From: a virus
DNA: 24,681 bases
Direction: 5' to 3' (one strand)
Virus record (IMG/VR): IMGVR_UViG_3300030117_001944
Location: 1 to 24,681 of that record
The notes below the pieces were generated by a model, which was not told where the DNA came from, did not search any database, and saw only the letters and a program-made list of their open reading frames with translations. The translations under genes were made by a program, and so were the position numbers. Below are positions 1 to 6,264 of the stretch, piece by piece (within the stretch, counting starts at the first letter, position 1; every line of letters starts with the position of its first letter).

Positions 1-320
1 TTTGACTCTCTTGACGAAAAGCCACCCGATCGTAAGCAAAGCATATGCGTGTCGGTTTAAATGCACTGACTATGACCAGACGAGAGACAAAGTCGGCTCC
101 CTGGCAACGAGATGGAGATAGAGAGTCATTCCAATTTGGAATCAGAAAGAAATATATACTGCCGTGTGGGGCGGTTAATATTTTGGGTTTGAAAAGGCTT
201 ACACATGACTTGTAGTGTGGACTGTAAAAGCAATCACCACAATGGTTGCACAGGACCTATCAAATCAGGCTGTGTATTAAAGTCGAAAGACGACCGGACT
301 TAATTGATTCCAAACCTTAC

Positions 321-337
321 ATGCCAAGGAGTGGCAT
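321..337 (+). promoter_or_regulatory. AGGAG-pentaloop hairpin in the putative RNA
   Basis: ATGCCA (321-326) and TGGCAT (332-337) form a perfect 6-bp stem around the loop AGGAG. No gene starts here, so the AGGAG is not serving as a ribosome binding site. The same loop is found over ribosome binding sites at 853-871, 878-890 and, on the minus strand, 21441-21423. A GGA exposed in a hairpin loop is the known CsrA recognition element, and this phage has a CsrA homologue at 3585. Confidence 0.5.
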
Positions 338-341
338 CAGT

Positions 342-383
342 ATAGCCCAAGATTCGGAGTCCCGGCTTGGGCTATGCGCTTTT
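342..383 (+). terminator. Hairpin with short T tract ending the RNA region
   Basis: Ten-base arms 342-351 (ATAGCCCAAG) and 366-375 (CTTGGGCTAT) pair perfectly around a 14-nt loop, which contains a possible inner CGG/CCG pairing. TGCG and a four-T run follow at 380-383. The T tract is short and offset by four bases, so this is a weak intrinsic terminator or simply the 3' terminal stem of the RNA. On the minus strand no T run follows the stem. Confidence 0.4.
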
Positions 384-386
384 AAC

Positions 387-797
387 TTAGGATATGTATA
401 CCCAAAGTTCTAATGTACCAGTTGCAACATCTGAGCCTGGAGCCACTTGACAGGTGATATCAATAGTATCATCTGCTGTGTATTCCTTTGGAGCTACGTT
501 TGCATCTTGGTCATCGCTAACACCAGTTTGACCTGCTGTTGATCCATCGATGTAATAGTCTGGATCTGTGCCGTCACCAACATCCCACACAAGGGCTGTT
601 CCGCCGTCTAAATCGCTAGACTTAAGTACTACATCATGAACTGTCTCACCAGCAAAAACATCTACCATTTGGTACACGTCGGCTGCGTTTGGTGCTGCAC
701 TTATTGTGATTTTCCCCTTTCTAACACCTACATTTCCACTTGGAAAAGGTTTGAAAGATTGATTACCACTTACCATGTCACTTGTAAAAGTTGCCAT
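387..797 (-). CDS. Small probable virion protein (136 aa), possibly capsid decoration
   Basis: The product is acidic, rich in Gly, Thr, Asp and Val, has one cysteine and no signal peptide or membrane segment. It reads as a short all-beta protein. Residues 1-30 resemble, from memory, small hypothetical proteins lying near capsid genes in marine phages, but I cannot name a family. The ATG at 797 follows a good Shine-Dalgarno (AGGAGAG) held in the loop of a small A/T stem. It is transcribed away from the replication operon, alone in this window on this side, and its downstream neighbour on the same strand lies outside the window. A head-decoration or head-fibre role is inference from composition and likely position next to the head genes. 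Confidence 0.5.
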   Translation of the reverse strand: MATFTSDMVSGNQSFKPFPSGNVGVRKGKITISAAPNAADVYQMVDVFAGETVHDVVLKSSDLDGGTALVWDVGDGTDPDYYIDGSTAGQTGVSDDQDANVAPKEYTADDTIDITCQVAPGSDVATGTLELWVYIS

Positions 798-811
798 AAT
801 ACTCTCCTATT
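798..811 (-). promoter_or_regulatory. SD-in-loop hairpin before the 136-aa gene
   Basis: On the minus strand AATA-GGAGAG-TATT forms a 4-bp A/T stem with the Shine-Dalgarno as its loop, directly before the ATG at 797. The stem alone is weak. It gains weight only because the same arrangement recurs at other genes of this phage. Confidence 0.35.
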
Positions 812-839
812 TGTATATCACACCACCATGGTGTAATAT
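811..839 (+). promoter_or_regulatory. Candidate promoter-operator of the replication operon
   Basis: TTGTAT (811-816) and TAATAT (834-839) are separated by 17 nt and could be a weak sigma-70-like promoter. A dyad overlies it: 815-824 (ATATCACACC) and 830-839 (GGTGTAATAT) are complementary except for one C/A mismatch, around a 5-nt centre. A dyad covering the spacer and -10 between divergently transcribed genes is the usual form of a repressor operator. No repressor gene is visible in the window. Confidence 0.4.
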
Positions 840-844
840 CTATA

Positions 845-873
845 GTCATAAAGACAAAAAGGAGTTTTGTCAA
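845..873 (-). promoter_or_regulatory. Candidate promoter for the minus-strand 136-aa gene
   Basis: Minus-strand TTGACA (873-868) is a perfect -35 hexamer, followed after 17 nt by TATGAC (850-845), a 4/6 match to the -10. The TTGACA is also part of the right arm of the 853-871 hairpin, so the match could be incidental. Confidence 0.3.
853..871 (+). promoter_or_regulatory. Perfect 7-bp hairpin with AGGAG loop, upstream leader site
   Basis: GACAAAA (853-859) pairs perfectly with TTTTGTC (865-871) around the pentaloop AGGAG. It does not act as a ribosome binding site: the nearest ATG is the real start at 894, which has its own AAGGAG. Together with the hairpin at 878-890 it gives two loop-displayed GGA motifs 22 nt apart in one leader, the layout a CsrA dimer bridges in known targets. 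Confidence 0.6.
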
Positions 874-877
874 ATAT

Positions 878-890
878 ATTAAGGAGTAAT
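878..890 (+). promoter_or_regulatory. SD-in-loop hairpin before the 70-aa gene at 894
   Basis: ATTA (878-881) pairs with TAAT (887-890) around AGGAG, the Shine-Dalgarno for the ATG at 894. The stem is short and A/T only, but it follows the 7-bp AGGAG hairpin at 853-871 and repeats its loop exactly. Confidence 0.45.
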
Positions 891-893
891 TAT

Positions 894-1106
894 ATGCCCC
901 CATCTCATGTGTATGTGAAACGTAACCCGATTCATCCATACACATACAACAACCCAAATGATTTACCTTACATACAATGGAAGTATGTCAAATTATCTGT
1001 TGCTTATACTATGTACACCAGTAAGCAAATAGGTTGGGAGCGAGCAAAACGTTCTGAATATGAAGAGTGGTGTACAAAAATGCAGAAGTTCAAGGAGGAA
1101 CTATGA
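894..1106 (+). CDS. Hypothetical protein, 70 aa, first gene of the replication operon
   Basis: A short basic protein rich in Tyr, Asn, Pro and Lys, with an aromatic N-terminal half and a C-terminal helix ending in KEEL. No family is recognised. I chose the ATG at 894 because AAGGAG lies at 881-886; a TTG further upstream at 867 has no suitable site. The stop overlaps the next start as ATGA (1103-1106), so translation of the two is likely coupled. Its leader carries two AGGAG-loop hairpins, making this the most heavily marked start in the window. As the leading gene of an early operon it may act against the host, but nothing in the sequence shows this. Confidence 0.6.
   Translation: MPPSHVYVKRNPIHPYTYNNPNDLPYIQWKYVKLSVAYTMYTSKQIGWERAKRSEYEEWCTKMQKFKEEL
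1087..1102 (+). promoter_or_regulatory. SD-in-hexaloop hairpin before the 108-aa gene
   Basis: AGTTC (1087-1091) pairs perfectly with GAACT (1098-1102), leaving AAGGAG as the loop, and the ATG follows immediately at 1103. The 19-nt junction 1091-1109 recurs exactly at 1414-1432, and the core GTTC-AAGGAG-GAAC recurs on the minus strand at 15358-15345. This is a textbook shape for a CsrA site. Confidence 0.6.
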
Positions 1107-1429
1107 GTATAGCCGATAAAGTCAAACTAATTGACGATGTAATAACAAAAGAAGTTGAATTGTCTGAAATAGGGACTACTGATGATATCCAAGACGCTTG
1201 GATAGACCTTAAAGATTTAATTAATAAAAGTTATCAAATAACTCAAATTAAAGAACCAAAACATTGGATAAAAATAAATTCTGCTAATGTTGGACATGAA
1301 GAAATGTTAGATAACTTTGAAGAAGTTTTAACTAACTTTAATATTGATTGTTATAACGATGAAGAATTAGCACAACAACATCAATGCGATTTATTTATTG
1401 TATTAGAAAAGTCCAAGGAGGAACTATGA
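1103..1429 (+). CDS. Hypothetical acidic protein, 108 aa
   Basis: An acidic, helix-rich soluble protein with many Asp, Glu, Ile and Leu and two cysteines near the C-terminus. No recognised domain, signal peptide or membrane segment. The start at 1103 is set by the AAGGAGG at 1092-1098 and the ATGA overlap with the gene before; the longer in-frame upstream start lies inside that gene and lacks a site. It ends in KEEL like its upstream neighbour, because both genes end within a copy of the same 19-nt junction sequence. It sits in a run of four small early genes ahead of the DNA polymerase. Function unknown. Confidence 0.6.
   Translation: MSIADKVKLIDDVITKEVELSEIGTTDDIQDAWIDLKDLINKSYQITQIKEPKHWIKINSANVGHEEMLDNFEEVLTNFNIDCYNDEELAQQHQCDLFIVLEKSKEEL
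1410..1425 (+). promoter_or_regulatory. SD-in-loop hairpin before the gene at 1426
   Basis: AGTCC (1410-1414) pairs with GGAACT (1420-1425) with A1422 bulged, giving five pairs and the loop AAGGA. The ATG follows at 1426. The downstream part is an exact 19-nt copy of the junction at 1091-1109. A base change in the left arm (GTTC to GTCC) has been accommodated by shifting the pairing. Confidence 0.45.
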
Positions 1430-1638
1430 GTACTTATACTGACGAAGATAAAATAAGAGATGAGTTGTTTGATGACTTGTTAGACGCAACTGAAAAAGCC
1501 CAAGACTTAGGTGTTCCACAACTCGTGTGGATGGGAATTACTTTCTTTACTCAAATGGCACTTGACTGTGCACCTACAGTAACAGACGGAAGGCATTTAG
1601 TAAGTCAAGCAACTAGAAGCGTAAAGAAAGAAAAATGA
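1426..1638 (+). CDS. Hypothetical protein, 70 aa
   Basis: An acidic N-terminal half (Asp/Glu-rich helix) is followed by a more hydrophobic stretch (about residues 28-45, with Trp, Met and Phe) and a basic C-terminal tail. It might pass for a single amphipathic helix but is not a clear membrane segment. The ATG at 1426 overlaps the previous stop as ATGA and has an ideal AAGGAGG. No family is recognised. Its context, a string of tiny overlapping early genes, suggests a host-takeover accessory protein, which is inference only. Confidence 0.55.
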   Translation: MSTYTDEDKIRDELFDDLLDATEKAQDLGVPQLVWMGITFFTQMALDCAPTVTDGRHLVSQATRSVKKEK

Positions 1639-1796
1639 GTTGCCAACATAATGAACGACTATTAGAGCTTTATTTTGACGAAGCTAAGGGTAATGGACTT
1701 TCTAATCTAGACGCAGAGGCTTATGCAAAAATGATGTTAGAACACGAAGGCCATCCACCGCCACAAGTTATGCAACAATTCATGGAGGGCTTGTAA
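1635..1796 (+). CDS. Hypothetical small protein, 53 aa
   Basis: A 53-residue frame starts with ATG at 1635, overlapping the previous stop as ATGA, and ends at TAA 1794-1796, overlapping the polymerase ATG by one base. It therefore fills the gap before the polymerase exactly. The product is acidic with a Cys/His N-terminus (MSCQHNE) and a Pro-rich segment near residues 41-43. No strong Shine-Dalgarno precedes it (only AAAGAAAG), so translation probably depends on coupling. Function unknown; the double overlap is the main reason to believe it is real. Confidence 0.55.
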   Translation: MSCQHNERLLELYFDEAKGNGLSNLDAEAYAKMMLEHEGHPPPQVMQQFMEGL

Positions 1797-1800
1797 TGCA
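1771..1800 (+). promoter_or_regulatory. Stem enclosing the polymerase SD and start codon
   Basis: TGCAACAA (1771-1778) pairs with TTGT (1791-1794) and TGCA (1797-1800), with two bulged A residues. The 12-nt loop contains GGAGGG (1784-1789), the polymerase Shine-Dalgarno, while part of the ATG (1796-1798) lies in the stem. This could limit polymerase translation until the structure is opened by upstream ribosomes or a protein. Confidence 0.35.
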
Positions 1801-3595
1801 AAAAATTTATTTAGACTTTGAAACCTATTTTGACTCTGTTCTAAGTCTCACCAAAATGTCTACTGTCCAATACATAAATCATTCTGATTTTAAAGTCTGG
1901 GGCGTGGGAATAAAGGTTGAAGATAATGAAACCGAATGGTATGGAGAGGATGAAACCCCCGCCATATTAGAGCAAATTGATTGGGCGAACACCGCCCTCG
2001 TTTGCCATAATACATTATTTGACGCTTATATTCTTACACAGCATTTCGGGTACAGACCGGCGTATTATTACGACACAGCGGCCATGAGCCGTGGTTTGTA
2101 TCCGAACATGTCTGCAAGACTCAAAGATTGTGTCGTGCGAGAGTTTCCGTCGGACAACAATATGCGTAAAGGTGAAGAGCTAGTTTCAGCAAAAGGCGTG
2201 CGTGACCTGGATCCTGAGATGGATAACACGATCGGGCAATATTGTATACAAGACGTAGATCTAACGTACGCACTTTTTCAAAGTTATACAAACAAAAACT
2301 TCCCGTCCGATGAGCTAGATCTAATCGACCTCACGACGCGAATGTTTGTAGAACCTAAGTTATTAATGAATCGTGGACTTCTGGAAGATTACAAAGAAGA
2401 AATGCAACAACGAGCAACTGAAGCAATAGCGGCATCAGGTGTTACACGAGAAGTTCTTGCGTCACAACAAAAGTTCGCTAAGCATCTAGAATCACTAGAT
2501 ATTGTAGTGCCAACCAAAAAGTCCCCACGCACAGGTGAACAGATACCAGCTTTTGGTAAAAACGATCCTGCCTACATACAAATGTGCAACATGTATCCAG
2601 AACACCGTGCACTTTGGGAGGCCAGAGAGGTTGTTAAGTCACGTATTGATGAGACCAGAGCACAAAGGTTCATTGATTCAACCAACCCTGATGGTACATT
2701 TAGCATACCACTGCGTTATTATGCAGCCCACACTGGGCGTTTTGGTGGCTCAGACAAAATCAACTTACAGAATCTGCCACGCGGATCTAAATTACGACAC
2801 GCAATCATGGCCCCAGAAGGTCAAGCCTTGTACATTGCTGACTTATCTAATATAGAAGCACGCATGCTTGCATGGCTTGCTAATCAAGAAGATTTACTTC
2901 GTGCATTTGCTGAAGGGCGTGACGTATACTCGGAGTTTGCGTCCCAAATATATGGGCGCACAATTACTAAAGAAGACAAACTAGAAAGATATGTCGGCAA
3001 AACCGCAGTCCTCGGGTTAGGTTATGGCATGGGACACCAAAGATACAAAGATACTTTAAAATCAGGTTCGCCATCAGTTGATATTGGTGATCAAACAGCA
3101 CAAGCCATTGTTACACAGTACAGAAGCATGTATCCAAACATACCTCAACTTTGGTCTGGTATGAAAAACCTACTTTGGGAAATGCTTACACCTAGTTCAA
3201 ATGGCCTGTCTTATGGACCACTAATCGTTCGTGCACGCGGGCTTGAGCTGCCTAATAGCATGCAACTTAAATATCCAAACTTAAGACATGATAAAGCAGA
3301 GTTTACTTATACTTCTAGAAACGAATACATACGCACGCACGGACCAAGACTCACTGAAAATGTAGTCCAAGCACTTTCACGTATTGTTATTACTGACCAA
3401 ATGTTAGACATACAAACACTACCTGAAGTTGACATAGTCATGCAAGTTCATGACGAGATTATAGCTATAGGTTCTAATATTGATTCAGATGTTATACTAA
3501 ATAAAATATTAACAATAATGAAAACACCACCTAAATGGTGTAAAGATCTACCGTTAGACGCAGAGGCAAGTATAAGTTCTATTTATGACAAATAA
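1796..3595 (+). CDS. Family A DNA polymerase with 3'-5' exonuclease domain
   Basis: The phage replicative polymerase, 599 aa, with proofreading and polymerase domains but no 5'-3' exonuclease. Exonuclease motifs: LDFET (D7, E9), HN...D (H71, N72, D76) and YxxxD (Y149, D153). Polymerase motifs: TGRxxxxxxNLQNLPR at about 313-329, motif A with D349 (DLSNIEAR), the O helix R398-x3-K402 with Y410-G411, and motif C VHDE (H552, D553, E554). All catalytic residues are present. The position equivalent to E. coli Phe762 is Leu406, a variable residue in phage polymerases. The gene overlaps its upstream neighbour by 1 nt and the csrA-like gene by 11 nt, so all are probably one transcript with the primase-helicase. 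It acts in the host cytoplasm on the phage genome. Confidence 0.95.
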   Translation: MQKIYLDFETYFDSVLSLTKMSTVQYINHSDFKVWGVGIKVEDNETEWYGEDETPAILEQIDWANTALVCHNTLFDAYILTQHFGYRPAYYYDTAAMSRGLYPNMSARLKDCVVREFPSDNNMRKGEELVSAKGVRDLDPEMDNTIGQYCIQDVDLTYALFQSYTNKNFPSDELDLIDLTTRMFVEPKLLMNRGLLEDYKEEMQQRATEAIAASGVTREVLASQQKFAKHLESLDIVVPTKKSPRTGEQIPAFGKNDPAYIQMCNMYPEHRALWEAREVVKSRIDETRAQRFIDSTNPDGTFSIPLRYYAAHTGRFGGSDKINLQNLPRGSKLRHAIMAPEGQALYIADLSNIEARMLAWLANQEDLLRAFAEGRDVYSEFASQIYGRTITKEDKLERYVGKTAVLGLGYGMGHQRYKDTLKSGSPSVDIGDQTAQAIVTQYRSMYPNIPQLWSGMKNLLWEMLTPSSNGLSYGPLIVRARGLELPNSMQLKYPNLRHDKAEFTYTSRNEYIRTHGPRLTENVVQALSRIVITDQMLDIQTLPEVDIVMQVHDEIIAIGSNIDSDVILNKILTIMKTPPKWCKDLPLDAEASISSIYDK

Positions 3596-3830
3596 AAATT
3601 TAATACTTACAAGAAAAGTAGGAGAAAAAATTGTCGTGCATGATTCAGCATCTGAGCTGGAATTATGTACGATTACTGTAACTCAAGTTTCTAACAAACA
3701 ATGCAAGTTAGGGTTTGAAGCTGACCCAACTATACGCATTGATAGAGAAGAAGTATACTTAAATAAGGAGAATAAAAATGCAAACCATCTTTCTCAAAGC
3801 AAAAAAATCATTAGTAAAAGAAATAACTAA
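3585..3830 (+). CDS. csrA: CsrA/RsmA-family RNA-binding regulator
   Basis: An 81-aa homologue of the global post-transcriptional regulator CsrA, a dimer that binds GGA in RNA hairpin loops. The N-terminal strand reads NLILTRKVGE (E. coli LILTRRVGE), and the C-terminal strand IRIDREEVY matches VAVHREEIY, keeping the key RNA-contact arginine (R54, E. coli R44). R10 and K11 match E. coli R6 and R7. Compared with E. coli there is about a 6-residue insertion after HD (residues 19-20) and a longer basic tail after residue 60. The gene starts 11 nt inside the polymerase gene without a good Shine-Dalgarno and ends 53 nt inside the primase-helicase gene, covering that gene's own AAGGAG. It may control phage genes whose ribosome sites lie in hairpin loops, the host, or both; that is inference. 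Confidence 0.85.
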   Translation: MTNKNLILTRKVGEKIVVHDSASELELCTITVTQVSNKQCKLGFEADPTIRIDREEVYLNKENKNANHLSQSKKIISKRNN

Positions 3831-6264
3831 AGACGGTTCAAAACCATATCCTTTAGTTAAAAACTTTACATCGGAAACTCACGATATATCTATTGATAAA
3901 AAAGGTTTTAATAAATTATTTCGTGTAATTACGGCAGCAGCAGATCAGGGTGCTTGTATGCACAAAGGGCCCTTAAAACGTGCACTCACAGATGAGCCCC
4001 GGGCTTTTATGTCCGACCGTTCTGCAAAAACAGAACTATTAATACTAGATATAGATGGACTACGTGCAACTCCAGGTGATGACTTACAAGCAATGGCGGA
4101 TAAAATCGTGTTGCAGTTACCTGATATCTTTCACAACGTATCTTACATAGTGCAAGCTAGTGCATCTTTAGGTATTAAAAAAGATCAAATATCATTACAT
4201 TTATTCTTTCTCATGGACATGCCTGTTCACCCAAAAACTCTAAAAGATTATCTTCGTATGTTAAATTATGAATGTGATTTTTTAGCTGAACAAATTACTT
4301 TGTCTGCTAATGGTCAAAGTCTTTCGTACATACTTGACCCTTCAGTCGCAGACAACAGTAAGTTAATTTATATTGCACCGCCAAAGTTTACTGGCGTGCA
4401 AGATCCTTATCCTAACGGCAGATTTATTAAAATTGACCGTGGGTCACCAACCCTGGAGATCTCCTCGTCTTTAATAGGTGTGAATCCTGAAAAGGTTCAT
4501 ACTCTTGGTTTGCAGATTAAAGATAATCTTAGAAAGAAAAACAGTCTACCTAAGAAAACAGGGAAGGTGACCACCGTCAATGTTGCTGGTGAATCACACG
4601 AAGTTTTACAAAACCCAGACAAGATGACCATACAAATCTCTCGTGTGTCCGAACCTTATGTTAACTGCAATGTAAATGGAGGCGACAGTGGAGCATACTT
4701 TTTTGTGTTAACTAACCCACATTACATGTATAACTTCAAAGGCGAACCTATTTGGGAGATAGAAAAAGCAGATCCTGACTTTTATAAAAGTATTTTTGAT
4801 ATTTTTGCAGATAAATTAAATGCAGAAACAAAAAATAAACCAATAGTGTTACGTGATTTTTACACTGACACTTATTATAACGGAGTATATGATGAAACCA
4901 AACAACAGTTTAGCGATGAGTACCCACTCACGCCCACGAATAAAGCGTCCACTACTGACTTTCTTAAGTCTCATGGTCGCCCTACCATGGATTATATTCC
5001 AGATGCTCGTGTCATATTTGATCCTAGCAGTGATGAAGGTATTAACCTTGATGACATACCTCACTCGGTAAATCTGTATCGTCGCACTGAATACATGTTA
5101 AAAGCAGAAGAAAATGTAAAAGAACTTTCTTATGGTGAAGCTATACAAATACAAAAAATAGCACCAAACTTTTACAAATTACTAATGCATGCACTTGGTA
5201 ACGGTAAACCAGAGTTTGAACACTTTGTAAATTGGTTAGCTTATATATACCAAAACAAACGCAAAACTATGACAGCGTGGATATTTACGGGTGTTCCAGG
5301 CACTGGTAAAGGTTTGTTCGTGCACAAAGTCCTTAAGCGCCTCTTTGGCGAAGCACAAACTCCAATGCGAGCTTTAGAAAATATAGAAGAACAGTTTAAT
5401 CTTTATATGAGAACTGCACTATTTCTTGTAGTAGATGAGTTTCGTATGGCAGATTCAGGTTCTGTAGGTAAAATGGCTGACAAGTTAAAACACCAAATAA
5501 CAGAACCCAACCTTACTATTCGTGCGATGCGAACTAATCAGGTGGAACTGCCGTCTTTTACAAACTTTATATTTCTAACTAACAGAGCAGATGCTGTCAA
5601 GATAGAAGACTCAGATAGACGTTACAATGTAGCTCCACGCCAAGAAAACAAACTAGAAGTCGTGTACCCAGAGCTTCTGGAAAATTTGTCCGTATTAGAA
5701 AAAGAACTATATGTCGTGGCCGGTGTACTGCAACGCTTTCAAGTTGATGCACGAATGGCTCATACTGCGCTAGAAAACGATGCTAAGAAAGAAATGAAAG
5801 AAGTATCTATGTCAGTCATCGAAGAAGCTGCCCATGCAATACGCACACGAAATTTAGAATATTTTACAGATGTATTAGATATTCCGCTTACAAACACCTT
5901 TGACGCCGGCGGGATTAGCACGGCACAAAGATACGTTAAAGATTGGATTGCAACCATGGGAGAAGAAACAGTTATACCACTTGCACATTTTAAAGTTGTG
6001 TACGATGCACTCACCGACAGTCGTAACACTTTATCTCAAAGAGAGTTTTCTAAACGTATGTCAAGATTAAATATCAAAACAGCACGTAAACGTATAAGCA
6101 AAGATCGTGCAGCCGGAATCCCCCGAGGGGTTGTTTTGACATGGAAATTAGACAATAATGTTCGTGAACAACTAATTAAGGAACATTTTGACGAAAGGGA
6201 TTTGCAACTCTTAAATGGAGAATCTAACTCAACCCAATCGTCCAGACCTAATCTCAACGGTTGA
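3778..6264 (+). CDS. AEP primase fused to SF3-type helicase
   Basis: An 828-aa primase-helicase for phage DNA replication. The N-terminal part has the three archaeo-eukaryotic primase motifs: hDhD (LDID, D91 and D93), SxH (S139, H141) and hD (LDP, D187). The C-terminal part is a superfamily 3 helicase of the DUF5906 kind: Walker A GVPGTGKG (505-512, K511), Walker B VVDEF (D553, E554) and motif C FLTN (599-602) followed by a basic DSDRR. All key residues are present, so one polypeptide should lay primers and unwind the fork. The start at 3778 has AAGGAG 7 nt upstream, inside the csrA-like gene. The last 50 nt overlap the nuclease gene. The mid-region (about 220-480) is not assigned. It works with the family A polymerase encoded just upstream. 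Confidence 0.88.
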   Translation: MQTIFLKAKKSLVKEITKDGSKPYPLVKNFTSETHDISIDKKGFNKLFRVITAAADQGACMHKGPLKRALTDEPRAFMSDRSAKTELLILDIDGLRATPGDDLQAMADKIVLQLPDIFHNVSYIVQASASLGIKKDQISLHLFFLMDMPVHPKTLKDYLRMLNYECDFLAEQITLSANGQSLSYILDPSVADNSKLIYIAPPKFTGVQDPYPNGRFIKIDRGSPTLEISSSLIGVNPEKVHTLGLQIKDNLRKKNSLPKKTGKVTTVNVAGESHEVLQNPDKMTIQISRVSEPYVNCNVNGGDSGAYFFVLTNPHYMYNFKGEPIWEIEKADPDFYKSIFDIFADKLNAETKNKPIVLRDFYTDTYYNGVYDETKQQFSDEYPLTPTNKASTTDFLKSHGRPTMDYIPDARVIFDPSSDEGINLDDIPHSVNLYRRTEYMLKAEENVKELSYGEAIQIQKIAPNFYKLLMHALGNGKPEFEHFVNWLAYIYQNKRKTMTAWIFTGVPGTGKGLFVHKVLKRLFGEAQTPMRALENIEEQFNLYMRTALFLVVDEFRMADSGSVGKMADKLKHQITEPNLTIRAMRTNQVELPSFTNFIFLTNRADAVKIEDSDRRYNVAPRQENKLEVVYPELLENLSVLEKELYVVAGVLQRFQVDARMAHTALENDAKKEMKEVSMSVIEEAAHAIRTRNLEYFTDVLDIPLTNTFDAGGISTAQRYVKDWIATMGEETVIPLAHFKVVYDALTDSRNTLSQREFSKRMSRLNIKTARKRISKDRAAGIPRGVVLTWKLDNNVREQLIKEHFDERDLQLLNGESNSTQSSRPNLNG

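Larger units (their letters stand above)
1..383 (+). ncRNA. Structured non-coding RNA, class not identified
   Basis: No convincing reading frame exists here, and the stretch looks more G/C-rich than its surroundings. It folds by eye into nested stems: 3-11 with 120-128 (9 bp), 26-34 with 46-55, 128-132 with 138-142, 149-155 with 178-184 continuing into 158-163 with 170-175, 186-191 with 311-316 (6 bp closing an inner domain), 197-203 with 223-231, 247-253 with 270-276, 321-326 with 332-337, and 342-351 with 366-375. Wobble pairs at 30/51, 160/173, 149/184 and 248/275 are G-U only when the + strand is the RNA, which fixes the strand. The last hairpin is followed by TGCGCTTTT, so transcription may stop near 383. 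The 5' end may lie left of the window. I recognise no tRNA, tmRNA, RNase P or group I intron core. A large phage RNA of the GOLLD/ROOL kind is possible but unproven. Confidence 0.5.

Noticed and set aside
1-383. tRNA, tmRNA or group I intron
   Set aside because: No T-arm GTTCRA motif, no CCA-type acceptor, no group I core, and no split coding frame is visible.
1-383. CsrB-type sponge RNA judged by GGA count
   Set aside because: Seven GGA in 383 nt is about chance for this composition; only the 321-337 loop is noteworthy.
867-893. TTG at 867 as the start of the first replication gene
   Set aside because: The AAGGAG at 881-886 is placed for the ATG at 894, and the TTG lies in the right arm of a hairpin.
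3766-3778. SD-in-loop hairpin at the primase-helicase start
   Set aside because: It shares the left arm TTAAATA-AGGAG with the 21441-21423 site but the right side does not pair, so no hairpin is claimed.
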